Below, in pieces: positions 18,174-26,327 of a stretch of 64,000 nucleotides of DNA; within the stretch, counting starts at the first letter, position 1, and each line of letters opens with the position of its first letter. The stretch covers positions 3,476,001 through 3,540,000 of the forward strand of contig NZ_LJJF01000001.1 in the NCBI RefSeq assembly GCF_001625365.1, given 5' to 3'. The stretch comes from Streptomyces sp. MJM8645 (GTDB lineage Bacteria; Actinomycetota; Actinomycetes; Streptomycetales; Streptomycetaceae). The translations under genes were made by a program, and so were the position numbers. The notes under the pieces were generated by a model that was not told where the DNA came from, ran no database searches, and saw only the letters and a list, made by a program, of their open reading frames with translations.

Positions 18174-19199
18174 TTGAGCAGCAGTACGATCCGAACCGGG
18201 GCGGCCCGCGGGCCCGCCCTCCTGCTGCTCGCCCTCGGCCTGCTGCTCGCCCTCACCGCCTGCGGCCCGTCCGGCACCACCACCGGAGCGGCCGCGGCGA
18301 GCTCCTCCCGGGCCCCCGACGCGGTCGAACCGCTGCCCGTCGAACCCGTCCCGCAGCTCCCGGCCACCACCGCCTCCGTCGACGGCCGCCAGGTCACCGT
18401 CACCAGCGCCGAGCGGATCATCCCGCTCAACGGCAGCCTCTCCGAGCTGGTGTTCAGCCTCGGCCTCGGCCCCAAGGTGGTCGCCCGGGACGTCTCCACC
18501 ACCTTCCAGCAGGCCACCGCCCTGCCGGTGATCACCCAGGCCCACGACGTGTCCGCCGAGGGCGTGCTGTCGCTGCACCCCACCGTCGTCCTCGCCGACC
18601 GCTCCACCGGCCCGGCCGAGGCCATCGCGCAGATCCGCGCGGCCGGCGTCCCGCTGCTCGTCCTGGACGACGCCAAGCGGCTCGCCGACGTCGGCCCGCG
18701 CATCGACACCGTCGCCGCCGCCCTCGGAGTCCCGGACGCCGGACGGCAGTTGAAGGAGCGCACCGAACAGCGGATCGACGAGGCCAGGGCCGCCGCCCCG
18801 GCCGCCGCCCGCCACCCCAAGGTCGCCTTCCTCTACCTGCGCGGCAGCGCCTCCGTCTACCTGCTCGGCGGGCCCGCCTCCGGCGCCGGCTCGCTGATCG
18901 AGGCGGTCGGCGGCCAGGACGCCGGCACCGCCGCCGGCCTCACCGGCGACTTCACCCCGCTCACCAGCGAGGCCCTGGTCAAGGCCGCGCCCGACGCCAT
19001 CCTCGTGATGAGCAAGGGCCTGGACTCGGTCGGCGGCGTCGACGGCCTGCTCAAGCTGCCCGGCGTCGCCCAGACCCCGGCCGGCCTCGACCGCCGGATC
19101 GTCTCGATCGAGGACGGCCAACTGCTCAGCTACGGCCCGCGCACCCCCCAGGTGCTCCGCGAGATCGCCGCCCAGCTCTACCCGGCGGACGCCAAGTGA
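18174..19199 (+). CDS. hmuT: Heme ABC transporter substrate-binding lipoprotein (HmuT type)
   Basis: 341 residues from TTG 18174 (AGGGAAG upstream). A lipoprotein signal ends in LTAC with the lipidated cysteine at residue 30. The mature part is a cluster-A-III periplasmic-binding-type protein: RIIPLNGSLSELVFSLGLG, the second-lobe start VAFLYLRGSASVYLLGG, and a C-terminal lobe typical of heme/hemin binders (peptidase M-like 'EAL(V)' helix SEALVKAAPDAILVMSKGL). It should accept heme from HtaA proteins and present it to the permease. Its stop codon overlaps the permease start by four bases. An iron box lies 77 bases upstream. Confidence 0.94.
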   Translation: MSSSTIRTGAARGPALLLLALGLLLALTACGPSGTTTGAAAASSSRAPDAVEPLPVEPVPQLPATTASVDGRQVTVTSAERIIPLNGSLSELVFSLGLGPKVVARDVSTTFQQATALPVITQAHDVSAEGVLSLHPTVVLADRSTGPAEAIAQIRAAGVPLLVLDDAKRLADVGPRIDTVAAALGVPDAGRQLKERTEQRIDEARAAAPAAARHPKVAFLYLRGSASVYLLGGPASGAGSLIEAVGGQDAGTAAGLTGDFTPLTSEALVKAAPDAILVMSKGLDSVGGVDGLLKLPGVAQTPAGLDRRIVSIEDGQLLSYGPRTPQVLREIAAQLYPADAK

Positions 19200-20257
19200 C
19201 CACCGCCGTACGGGCGAAGACCGCGCCCGCCGTCAGCAGGACCACCCTGATCACCGCCGGGCTCGCCGCCGCCCTGGTGCTCTGCGCCCTGCTCGCCGCC
19301 GGCATCGGCGCCTACCGCATCCCGCTCGGCGACATCCTGGCCTCCGCCACCCACCGACTCGGCCTCGGCGGGCACGCCCTGGACCGGGTGCCCGAGTCGG
19401 TGCTGTGGAACGTCCGGCTCCCCCGGGTGGTGCTCGCCCTGCTGGTCGGCGGCTCGCTCGGCTGCGCCGGGGCGCTGATGCAGGGCGTGTTCGGCAACCC
19501 GCTGGCCGAGCCCGCCGTGATCGGCGTCTCCTCGGGCGGCGCGGTCGGCGCGGTGGCCTGCATCGTGCTCGGCCTGGACGCCCTCGGCAGCTGGACGATC
19601 ACCGCCTTCGCCTTCGCCAGCGGCCTGCTGACCGTCTTCGCCGTATACCTGATGGCCCGCTCCGGCGGACGCACCGAGGTGGTCACGCTGATCCTCACCG
19701 GGGTCGCCGTGAACGCCTTCTGCGGCGCGCTGATCGGGATCTTCCTGTTCACCGCCGACTCCGCCGCGATCAGTCAGGTCACCTTCTGGCAGCTCGGCTC
19801 GCTCGCCCAGGCCACCTGGGGCAAGGTGCTCGCCGTCCTGCCGTTCGCCGCCGTCGGCCTGGCCGTCGCCCCGCTGTACGCCCGCAAGCTGGACCTGCTG
19901 GCCCTCGGCGAACGCCCGGCCCGCCACCTCGGGGTGGACGTCGAGCGGATGCGGCTGGTGCTGATCACCGTCGTCGCGCTGCTCACCGCCGCGGCCGTCG
20001 CGGTCAGCGGCATCATCGGCTTCGTCGGGCTGGTCGTCCCGCACCTGCTGCGGATGCTGGCCGGGCCCGGCCACCGCTTCCTGCTGCCCGCCTCGGCGCT
20101 CGGCGGCGCGCTGGTCCTGGTGGCCGCCGACCTCGCCGCCCGCACCGTCGCCGAGCCGGCCGAGCTGCCGCTCGGGGTGCTCACCGCACTGATCGGCAGT
20201 CCGTTCTTCTTCTGGCTGCTGCGCCGCACCAGGACCAGGCAGGGAGGCTGGGCATGA
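19196..20257 (+). CDS. hmuU: Heme ABC transporter permease (FecCD family, HmuU type)
   Basis: 353 residues from GTG 19196, overlapping hmuT (GTGA). It is a FecCD/BtuC-type permease with about nine or ten membrane helices. Typical motifs are RLPRVVLALLVGGSLGCAGALMQ near the start, the GNPLAEPAVIGVSSGGAVGAV turn, and GIIGFVGLVVPHLLRML, which contacts the ATPase. The C-terminal PAELPLGVLTALIGSPFFFWLL is the family ending. It forms a homodimer that carries heme across the cytoplasmic membrane. Confidence 0.95.
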   Translation: MTTAVRAKTAPAVSRTTLITAGLAAALVLCALLAAGIGAYRIPLGDILASATHRLGLGGHALDRVPESVLWNVRLPRVVLALLVGGSLGCAGALMQGVFGNPLAEPAVIGVSSGGAVGAVACIVLGLDALGSWTITAFAFASGLLTVFAVYLMARSGGRTEVVTLILTGVAVNAFCGALIGIFLFTADSAAISQVTFWQLGSLAQATWGKVLAVLPFAAVGLAVAPLYARKLDLLALGERPARHLGVDVERMRLVLITVVALLTAAAVAVSGIIGFVGLVVPHLLRMLAGPGHRFLLPASALGGALVLVAADLAARTVAEPAELPLGVLTALIGSPFFFWLLRRTRTRQGGWA

Positions 20258-21069
20258 GATTGCGAACCCCCCGGGAGGTGCCCGAACGGCCCTTGCCCGG
20301 AAGCGAGTTGCTGACCGCCGAGACCGTCCGGCTGACCATCGGCGGGCGCGCCCTACTGGACGGCGCGTCGGTGCGGGTCGCCGCCGGAGAGGTGGTCGCG
20401 CTGCTCGGGCCGAACGGCGCCGGCAAGTCCACCCTGCTGTCCGTCCTGGCCGGCGACGTCCGGCCGGACGGCGGCGAGGTCCGACTGCGCGGCCGCCCGC
20501 TGGCCGGCTACGGCGCCGCCGAGCTCGCCCTGCACCGCGCGCTGCTGCCGCAGTCCGCCGCACTGTCCTTCCCGTTCCCCGCCGACGAGGTGGTCCGGAT
20601 GGGCCGCGCCCCCTGGACCGGCACGGCCGCCGCCGCCGAGGACGAGGCCGTGGTCGCCGAGGCGATGGCCGCCACCGAGTCCGCCGCCTTCGCCGGGCGC
20701 CCGTTCACCGCCCTGTCCGGCGGCGAGCGGGCCCGGGTGGCGCTGGCCCGGGTGCTGGCCCAGCGCGCCCCGCTGCTGCTGCTGGACGAGCCGACCGCCG
20801 CCCTCGACCTGCGCCACCAGGAGCTGGTGCTGCGGGTCGCCCGGGAGCGCGCCGCCGCCGGGGACGGCGTGGTCGTGGTGCTGCACGACCTGTCCCTGGC
20901 GGCGGCCTACGCGGACCGGGTGGTGCTGCTGAACGCCGGGTCGACGGTCGCGGACGGGCCGGTCACCGAGGTGCTGCGCGCCCCGCTGCTCAGCGAGGTG
21001 TACGGCCACCCGGTCGAGGTGCTGGCGCACCCGCGCACCGGGGTGCCGCTGGTGCTGCCCGAACGCTGA
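20254..21069 (+). CDS. hmuV: Heme ABC transporter ATP-binding protein (HmuV type)
   Basis: 271 residues, ATG overlapping the permease stop (ATGA), so hmuTUV is one translationally coupled unit. Walker A GPNGAGKST, Q-loop LLPQSAALSFPF, signature LSGGERARVALARVLA, Walker B LLLLDEPTAALD and the switch histidine in VVLHDLSLA are all present, so it should be an active importer ATPase. The sequence VYGHPVEVLAHP near the end is typical of hemin/siderophore ATPases. No further gene follows on this strand. Confidence 0.95.
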   Translation: MRLRTPREVPERPLPGSELLTAETVRLTIGGRALLDGASVRVAAGEVVALLGPNGAGKSTLLSVLAGDVRPDGGEVRLRGRPLAGYGAAELALHRALLPQSAALSFPFPADEVVRMGRAPWTGTAAAAEDEAVVAEAMAATESAAFAGRPFTALSGGERARVALARVLAQRAPLLLLDEPTAALDLRHQELVLRVARERAAAGDGVVVVLHDLSLAAAYADRVVLLNAGSTVADGPVTEVLRAPLLSEVYGHPVEVLAHPRTGVPLVLPER

Positions 21070-21129
21070 CCGGGCGCGGGGCCGGCGGCAGCGGGGCGGC
21101 GGGGCGGCGGCCGGGCCGCGGAAGCGGGC

Positions 21130-21339
21130 TCAGTCCTCCAGCCGGAAGCCGAGCTTCAGTCCGACCTGGTAGTGCTTCACCCCGCCGTCCTCCAGGTGGC
21201 CCCGGACCTGCGTCACCTCGAACCAGTCGAGGTTGCGCAGCGTCCGGGAGGCCCGCTCCACCCCGTTGCGGATCGCGGCGTCGACGCTCTCGGTCGAGGA
21301 TCCGACGATCTCGGTCACCCGGTACACGTGGTCAGTCAT
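21130..21339 (-). CDS. Dodecin family flavin-binding protein
   Basis: 69 residues from ATG 21339 with GAGGGAG upstream; the normal dodecin length. Dodecins are small dodecameric shells that bind FMN/FAD or riboflavin dimers and buffer free flavin. MTDHVYRVTEIVGSS, DAAIRNGVERASRTLRNLDWFEV (with the flavin-stacking Trp) and the C-terminal HYQVGLKLGFRLED are characteristic. The upstream region carries a set of phased AGGCC elements. Confidence 0.93.
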   Translation of the reverse strand: MTDHVYRVTEIVGSSTESVDAAIRNGVERASRTLRNLDWFEVTQVRGHLEDGGVKHYQVGLKLGFRLED

Positions 21340-21441
21340 GGCGGACTCCCTCAGCTGTGCGACGGCCCCCGGTCCACCGTGCACCGCCGCCGCTCCGCCC
21401 GCACGCCGACGGCCGCCTCCGGCCGCCCCGCATCCCCTGGA

Positions 21442-21532
21442 AGGCCGCTGCCAGGCCCCTTGCAGGCCGCGACAGGCCCCGGGGAGGCCCCTTGCAGGCC
21501 CCCGGGAGGCCGTGGGAGGCCGCTAGAAGGCC
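21442..21532. repeat. Nine helically phased AGGCC elements
   Basis: AGGCC occurs at 21442, 21453, 21464, 21474, 21485, 21496, 21507, 21517 and 21528, that is every 11 or 10 bases (mean 10.75) with variable spacers. The array starts about 100 bases upstream of the dodecin start and its last copy overlaps the 3' end of the asparaginase gene (stop at 21523). One-turn spacing puts every copy on the same DNA face. Confidence 0.85.
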
Positions 21533-22485
21533 GCCCGCACCTGCCCGACCGGGACGCCGCCGCCCAGCAGCGGGGCCGCCCCGATCCGCTCGACGGTCTC
21601 GTCCGCGCCGGTCACCCCGAGCCGGCGCAGTGCGGCCGCCAGCACCGGGCCGCGGGCCCGCTCGCCGCCGTCGTCGATCTTGAAGGCGAGCGCCCGCCCG
21701 TCCGGCAGCGCCACCACCTGGACGGCCTCGGCGCCCATCTTGGACAGCGCGCCGGGGACGGCCCGCATCAGCCAGGTGTCGGCCCGGCGGGTGCCGGCCA
21801 CGTACTCGGGGTGGGCGCGCATCGCGTCGGCCACCCGACGGGGCGCCGTGCCCTCGGCGGCCAGCACCAGGCCGCGGTAGCCGCGTGCCAGGCCGGTCAG
21901 CGTGACGGCCAGCAGCGGCGCGCCGCAGCCGTCCACCCCGGCGTGCGTGGCGGTCTCGCCGGTGCCCTCCTCCAGGGCCTCGCGGGCCAGCAGCTGGATC
22001 GGGTGCCCGGGGTCGAGGTAGCTCGCGGTGTCCCAGCCGTTGGCGACGCAGGCGGCGAGCCAGCCGGCGTGCTTGCCGGAGCAGTCCATCAGGACGGGGG
22101 CGCGGCGGCCGCCGGAGCCGAGCAGCAGTTCCGCCTCGGTCTCGTCCAGCGGGAGGTCGGCCGGGGTGCGCAGGGCGGACTCGTCGAGCCCGGCGGAGCT
22201 CAGGATGGCCCGGACAGCGTCGAGGTGAAACGATTCTGCGGAGTGGCTGGAGGCGGCCAGCGCCAGCAGCTCGCCCTCGATCGCCAGCCCGGCCCGCAGC
22301 GTGGCCACCGCCTGGAACGGCTTGGCGGTCGACCGGGGGAAGACCGGAGCGTCGGGGTCGCCGAGCGCGAACTCCACCGAGCCGTCGGCGGCGAGCAGCA
22401 CCAGGGAGCCGTGGTGGCGGCCCTCGGTGAAGCCCGAGCGTATGACCTCGGCGAGGACGACGGGCGGGGTGGCGGACTGGGACAT
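21523..22485 (-). CDS. Asparaginase (L-asparaginase II family)
   Basis: 320 residues, the actinobacterial/Rhizobium-type asparaginase II family, structurally unrelated to the E. coli enzymes. Family motifs include VIRSGFTEGRHHGSLVLL, the nucleophile region FPRSTAKPFQAVA (Ser-Thr-x-Lys), SSHSAESFH, and MDCSGKHAGWLAAC plus GVDGCGAPLLAVTL, which carry the conserved cysteines and lysine. It hydrolyses asparagine to aspartate and ammonia in the cytoplasm. It sits 62 bases downstream of rsiG on the same strand. The glnR nitrogen regulator is also in this window but not adjacent. Confidence 0.9.
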   Translation of the reverse strand: MSQSATPPVVLAEVIRSGFTEGRHHGSLVLLAADGSVEFALGDPDAPVFPRSTAKPFQAVATLRAGLAIEGELLALAASSHSAESFHLDAVRAILSSAGLDESALRTPADLPLDETEAELLLGSGGRRAPVLMDCSGKHAGWLAACVANGWDTASYLDPGHPIQLLAREALEEGTGETATHAGVDGCGAPLLAVTLTGLARGYRGLVLAAEGTAPRRVADAMRAHPEYVAGTRRADTWLMRAVPGALSKMGAEAVQVVALPDGRALAFKIDDGGERARGPVLAAALRRLGVTGADETVERIGAAPLLGGGVPVGQVRAAF

Positions 22486-22547
22486 GGCGGGAGCCTTCCG
22501 GGGGTGAGGGTGGACCGGGCCCCGCCCGCCCGTGGTACCTCACCCGG

Positions 22548-23168
22548 TCAGAGCGGCCCCCCTGCGAGCAGGTCCTCGACCCGTGCTTCCCCATCACGGT
22601 ACCTGCGGGTGATCTCCGCGCTGCAACCGTCGGCCGTCCGCAGCAGCCGCTGCCGCCGCCCGGACACCTCGCGCTCGTGCGCGCGCAGCCGCTCCAGCGC
22701 GGCCAGCAGCTCCTCCGCCGGGTGCGCGGCCAGGTCGGCGAGCTGGACGTCCCCCATCAGCTCGGCCGCCTCCAGCTGGGACTCGTGGCCGCGTGGCGGC
22801 CCGAGCGTGACGTGCCGGGCCGAGCGCCGCACGGTGGAGGGCGCGTCGGTCAGGATGGCCGGGAGGCGGTCCAGCAGGTCGCCGGGGGGCCCGTCGGCGC
22901 CGCCCGCCCCGGGCGGTCCGGCCGGCCGCGGCGGACCGCCGGGCCGGCGGTCGAGTTCGGCGCGCAGGATGTCCATCCGCCCGTGCAGCAGCCGCCGCAG
23001 GTAGGAGAGGTCGGCCTCCTGCTCCAGGGTCTCCCGGCGCAGGATCCGCAGCTGGTCCAGGCCCAGCCGCTCCAGGTCGGGCTCTATCGCCGTGCCCAGG
23101 GCCCCGGCGCCCCCGGCGGCCTCCGCCACGTGCCCGGACCGGTCCCACGCCGCGCTGCTCGCGTCCAT
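22548..23168 (-). CDS. rsiG: RsiG, c-di-GMP-dependent anti-sigma factor for WhiG
   Basis: 206 residues from ATG 23168. Two long antiparallel helices bracket a Gly/Pro-rich linker, the architecture of RsiG, which holds the sporulation sigma factor WhiG when loaded with c-di-GMP. The known signature E(x3)S(x2)R(x3)Q(x3)D is present twice, as E51-S55-R58-H62-D66 and E165-S169-R172-L176-D180: four of five positions are kept in each, but both glutamines are replaced. The flanking sequences (LSYLRRLLHGRMDILRAEL; RRYRDGEARVEDLL) fit the family well. The upstream 500-base gap contains its promoter. Confidence 0.9.
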   Translation of the reverse strand: MDASSAAWDRSGHVAEAAGGAGALGTAIEPDLERLGLDQLRILRRETLEQEADLSYLRRLLHGRMDILRAELDRRPGGPPRPAGPPGAGGADGPPGDLLDRLPAILTDAPSTVRRSARHVTLGPPRGHESQLEAAELMGDVQLADLAAHPAEELLAALERLRAHEREVSGRRQRLLRTADGCSAEITRRYRDGEARVEDLLAGGPL

Positions 23169-23668
23169 CAACCAACCCACCTGCCGTCGTCCGATCCCGC
23201 CCGCTCGCGGCACTGCGTCCCTGCCGCCGGTCCGGCCCGTCCCCCGACGGGCTCACGCGTCCCGTCCGTTGGCACGCCCGGCCACCCCCGAAGGTTCCGG
23301 TTCCCGGCCGCAACCACCCACCGGGGCGATGCCGCCAGAACGCCTGACCTACCGGCTCGACCTCCCGGCCGAGCCCGGCCCGGTGCGGCGGACCATATGG
23401 CGCGCCGGGCCCTCCGTACGGTCCACCAGCGTGCCACCCCGCCCGGCGCGGGCGCACCGCCCGTGCACCCGAACGGCCCCCTGGCGAACGGGGGTGGCTG
23501 ATATGACCGGACCTTTCCGCAGGAAGAGCGGCGCCCGACCCCGCGCAGGCGTGCACCACCCAGCGTGCACCACCTGCACACGCGCCCCTCCCGCACGCCC
23601 CGGGGTGCCGCCGGGCACGGCACCGGGTGCCCGGCGGGCACGCCCCGGGCCTCCGGCACAATGGCGGC
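23169..23668. other. 500-base intergenic region between rsiG and dtd
   Basis: No supported gene. It contains two direct copies of GCGTGCACCACC (23549-23560 and 23563-23574, period 14), with more GTGCAC/TGCAC elements nearby (about 23463 and 23575). Open frames crossing it have no ribosome binding sites or recognisable domains. It should hold the promoters of both flanking genes, but none was assigned. Confidence 0.5.
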
Positions 23669-24109
23669 ATGCGAGCAGTGGTGCAGCGAGTGACCGAGGC
23701 CAGGGTGACCGTGGCCGGAGAGACCGTCGGCGCGATCGAGGGGCCCGGGCTCTGCGTCCTGGTCGGCGTCACCCACGAGGACACCCCGGCCAAGGCGGCC
23801 CAACTGGCCCGCAAGCTGTGGACGCTGCGGCTGCTGCCCGCCGACGACGAGGGCGTCGAGCAGTCCTGCTCCGACCTCGGGGCCCCGCTGCTGGTGATCA
23901 GCCAGTTCACCCTCTACGGCGACGCCCGCAAGGGCCGCCGCCCGACCTGGAACGCCGCCGCCCCCGGCCCGGTCGCCGAGCCCCTGGTGGACGAGGTGGT
24001 CGCCCAACTGCGCGCGCTCGGCGCCAAGGTGGAGACGGGCCGGTTCGGCGCCGACATGCAGGTGGCGCTGGTGAACGACGGCCCGTTCACCGTCCTCGTG
24101 GAGGTCTGA
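23669..24109 (+). CDS. dtd: D-aminoacyl-tRNA deacylase
   Basis: 146 residues, the usual length. It removes D-amino acids (and glycine from tRNA-Ala) from mischarged tRNAs. Hallmarks are [15 protein letters not shown] at the start, the SQFTLYGD motif, and [12 protein letters not shown] at the end with the Gly-cisPro of the proofreading site (GP within NDGPFT). The ATG at 23669 gives the canonical N-terminus. It is convergent with ygfZ, 19 bases apart, without an obvious terminator. Confidence 0.96.
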   Translation: MRAVVQRVTEARVTVAGETVGAIEGPGLCVLVGVTHEDTPAKAAQLARKLWTLRLLPADDEGVEQSCSDLGAPLLVISQFTLYGDARKGRRPTWNAAAPGPVAEPLVDEVVAQLRALGAKVETGRFGADMQVALVNDGPFTVLVEV

Positions 24110-24128
24110 CCGCAGCCGGGCACACGGG

Positions 24129-25091
24129 CTACTGCGGGACGATCACGTCCTGGGTGCCCGGCACCGTCCCGGCCAGCAGCACCGCGTCCACCGGGACGTT
24201 CCGCTTGACGATCGCCAGCGCGATCGGCCCCAGCTCGTGGTGGCGGGCCGAGGAGGTGACGAAGCCGAGCGGGCGCCCGTCCGGCTCGGCGGCCAGCCGC
24301 ACCTGCGTCCCGTGCGGGGGCAGCGTCTCCTCGGTGCCGTCCAGGTGCAGGAAGACCAGGCGGCGCGGCGGCCGGCCCAGGTTGTGCACCCGGGCGACGG
24401 TCTCCTGTCCGCGGTAGCAGCCCTTCTGCAGGTGGACGGCGGTGCGCAGCCAGTCCACCTCGTGCGGGATGGTCCGGTGGTCGGTCTCGAAGCCCAGCCG
24501 CGGCCGGTGGCCCTCGATCCGCAGCGCCTCGTACGCCCAGACCCCCGCCGCCGGGCCGTACCCGGCGGTCAGCTTCGCCAGCTCGGCGCGCGGCACGAAC
24601 AGGTCGCGCCCGTACGGGAGTTCGCGCACCGCCGCGACGCCCTCGACGGAGGCGGTGGAGCCCGCCGGCAGGTGCACCACGGCGTACTCAGCGGTCGCGT
24701 CAGCGACCTCCACCCGGTAGAAGAACTTCATGCTCTCCAGGTAGCCCAGCAGCGCCTCCTGGGTGCCCGGCTCGACGTGCGCCCAGGTGGTGGTGCCGTC
24801 GTCGACCAGGTAGAGCGCGTGCTCGACGTGCCCGTTCGGGGAGAGCACCAGCGCCTCGGTGGCCTCCTGCGGCGCCAGCGCGCTGACGTGCTGGGTGAGC
24901 AGCAGGTGCAGCCAGGCCAGGCGGTCCTGGCCGGTGACGGTGAGCACGCCGCGGTGCGAGAGGTCGACGAAGCCGGTGCCCTGCGCGAGGTTGCGTTGCT
25001 CGCGGAAGATGTCGCCGTAGTGGGCGGCGACGCCCTCGTCGGCGCCTTCGGCGGGGACGGCTCCGGGCAGGCTCAGCAGCGGGCTCTTCAT
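24129..25091 (-). CDS. ygfZ: YgfZ/GcvT-like tetrahydrofolate-binding protein
   Basis: 320 residues. The family motif KGCYRGQE, with the reactive cysteine, is intact near residue 225. The N-terminal half resembles the glycine cleavage T protein (GVLTVTGQDRLAWLHLLLTQHV). YgfZ assists repair or assembly of certain Fe-S enzymes in a folate-dependent way. It lies 10 bases downstream of nur on the same strand and is probably cotranscribed with it, as SCO4179-SCO4180 in S. coelicolor from memory. Confidence 0.93.
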   Translation of the reverse strand: MKSPLLSLPGAVPAEGADEGVAAHYGDIFREQRNLAQGTGFVDLSHRGVLTVTGQDRLAWLHLLLTQHVSALAPQEATEALVLSPNGHVEHALYLVDDGTTTWAHVEPGTQEALLGYLESMKFFYRVEVADATAEYAVVHLPAGSTASVEGVAAVRELPYGRDLFVPRAELAKLTAGYGPAAGVWAYEALRIEGHRPRLGFETDHRTIPHEVDWLRTAVHLQKGCYRGQETVARVHNLGRPPRRLVFLHLDGTEETLPPHGTQVRLAAEPDGRPLGFVTSSARHHELGPIALAIVKRNVPVDAVLLAGTVPGTQDVIVPQ

Positions 25092-25101
25092 ACCGGCCAG
25101 C

Positions 25102-25566
25102 TTACGACCGGCCGTCCGCGAGCTTGGCGGTGCAGTCGGCGCAGCGGCCGAAGATGGCGAAGTGCTTGAGGTCGGTGTCGAATCCGTGCTGTTCGCGCAG
25201 GCTGCTGATCAGCGGCTCGGCGATCTCGGTGCCGGTCTCGGAGACCTTGTCGCAGTCCCGGCAGACCAGGTGCAGGTGGTGGTGGCGGCTGGCCAGGTGG
25301 TAGGTCGGGGCGCCGTGGCCGAGGTGGGCGTGCGAGACCAGGCCGAGTTCCTCCAGCAGCTCCAGGGTCCGGTAGACGGTGGAGATGTTGACGCCGCTGG
25401 CGGTCTGCCGGACGTGGCAGAGGATCTCGTCGGGGGTGGCGTGGTCGAGGCGGTCGACGGCTTCGAGTACGAGCTGCCGCTGCGGGGTCAGCCGGTAGCC
25501 GCGTTCGCGCAGGTCGGCCTTCCAGTCGCCGGAGAGCTGCCAGTCGGTGGTGCCGGTGTCCGCCAC
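25102..25566 (-). CDS. nur: Nickel-responsive Fur-family regulator Nur
   Basis: 154 residues. The winged helix has RGYRLTPQRQLVLEAVDRLDHATPDEIL and SGVNISTVYRTLELLEELGL. The metal-site region is HHHLHLVCRDCD with a downstream CADC pair. Overall sequence and the ygfZ neighbour match S. coelicolor Nur (SCO4180), which with Ni2+ represses nickel uptake and the iron SOD gene, rather than FurA or Zur. In Nur the nickel site uses histidines in and around this HHHLHL segment. No regulated target or Nur box was found in the window. Confidence 0.9.
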   Translation of the reverse strand: MADTGTTDWQLSGDWKADLRERGYRLTPQRQLVLEAVDRLDHATPDEILCHVRQTASGVNISTVYRTLELLEELGLVSHAHLGHGAPTYHLASRHHHLHLVCRDCDKVSETGTEIAEPLISSLREQHGFDTDLKHFAIFGRCADCTAKLADGRS

Positions 25567-25606
25567 GGTGCTGTCCCTGCCAAGGTCGGGGGTCCTGAGG
25601 CAAGTG

Positions 25607-25633
25607 TAGGGACCGGCCGGCGGCCGGTCCCTA
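25607..25633 (-). terminator. Terminator of the nitrobindin-like gene, upstream of nur
   Basis: A perfect 12-bp stem (25607-25618 with 25622-25633) and a 3-base loop lie between the nitrobindin-like stop (25673) and the nur start (25566). Confidence 0.75.
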
Positions 25634-25672
25634 CCTCACGCGAAAGCCGTACCGCTCAGCGGAGCGCCGGGC

Positions 25673-26275
25673 TCACTTGAAGAACGCGATGCCGTCGTCC
25701 GGCAGGTCGTTGATGTCCTTGATCAGCTGGGCCGGGCTGAGCACCTTCTTCAGCTGGGCCGACATGTACGGGCGCAGCGGCACGTTCGGGGCGGCCTTCT
25801 CGCCGACCCAGAGCAGCTCCTCGTTGACGAAGCCGTACAGCCGCTTGCCGCCCGAGTACTCCGGCGAGCCCTCGATCCGGGCGACCGCGTCCGTGGAGAC
25901 GTCGATCTGCGGCTTGCCGTCGGCCAGCTCGCCGTACCAGATCTCCACGGTGCCGTCGTCGCGGACGGAGGAGATCTCGATCCCGCGGACGCCGCTGGTG
26001 CCGTCGTGGTTGCTGGTGATGCGCCAGAACGCGTGCTCGTTCTCCAGCGGACGGACCTTCTCGCCCTCGTTGTCCAGCACCCAGGTACGGGAGCGGAACT
26101 CCAGGAAGGGCCGGCCGTCGTGCCGGATCACGATCTCCTGGCCGAAGTTGCACTTCTCGGCGCCGGGGCCCTCTTCATCTGGCAACGGGGCGTAGACGCC
26201 CGCGCCCTCCCAGGTGCCGAGGAGGAAGGCGAGCGGGACGACGTCCTTGTGGAGGTCAGAGGGGATCTCGATCAT
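25673..26275 (-). CDS. Nitrobindin-like (FABP/THAP4-like, DUF1794) beta-barrel protein
   Basis: 200 residues from ATG 26275. The lipocalin-like barrel signature LLGTWEGAGVY (GxWxGxG) is near residue 18, followed by FGQEIVIRHDGRPFLEFRSRTW. Nitrobindins bind ferric heme through a C-terminal histidine that isomerises peroxynitrite. In the corresponding region here (RPYMSAQLKKVLSPAQL) I see no histidine, so heme binding by the usual ligand is doubtful. Ligand and function are unknown. Confidence 0.88.
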   Translation of the reverse strand: MIEIPSDLHKDVVPLAFLLGTWEGAGVYAPLPDEEGPGAEKCNFGQEIVIRHDGRPFLEFRSRTWVLDNEGEKVRPLENEHAFWRITSNHDGTSGVRGIEISSVRDDGTVEIWYGELADGKPQIDVSTDAVARIEGSPEYSGGKRLYGFVNEELLWVGEKAAPNVPLRPYMSAQLKKVLSPAQLIKDINDLPDDGIAFFK

Positions 26276-26327
26276 GTTCCTGGTCGCTGTCGTCGTCGGT
26301 GTGGGCTGCCTCAACCGTACGGCAGGA

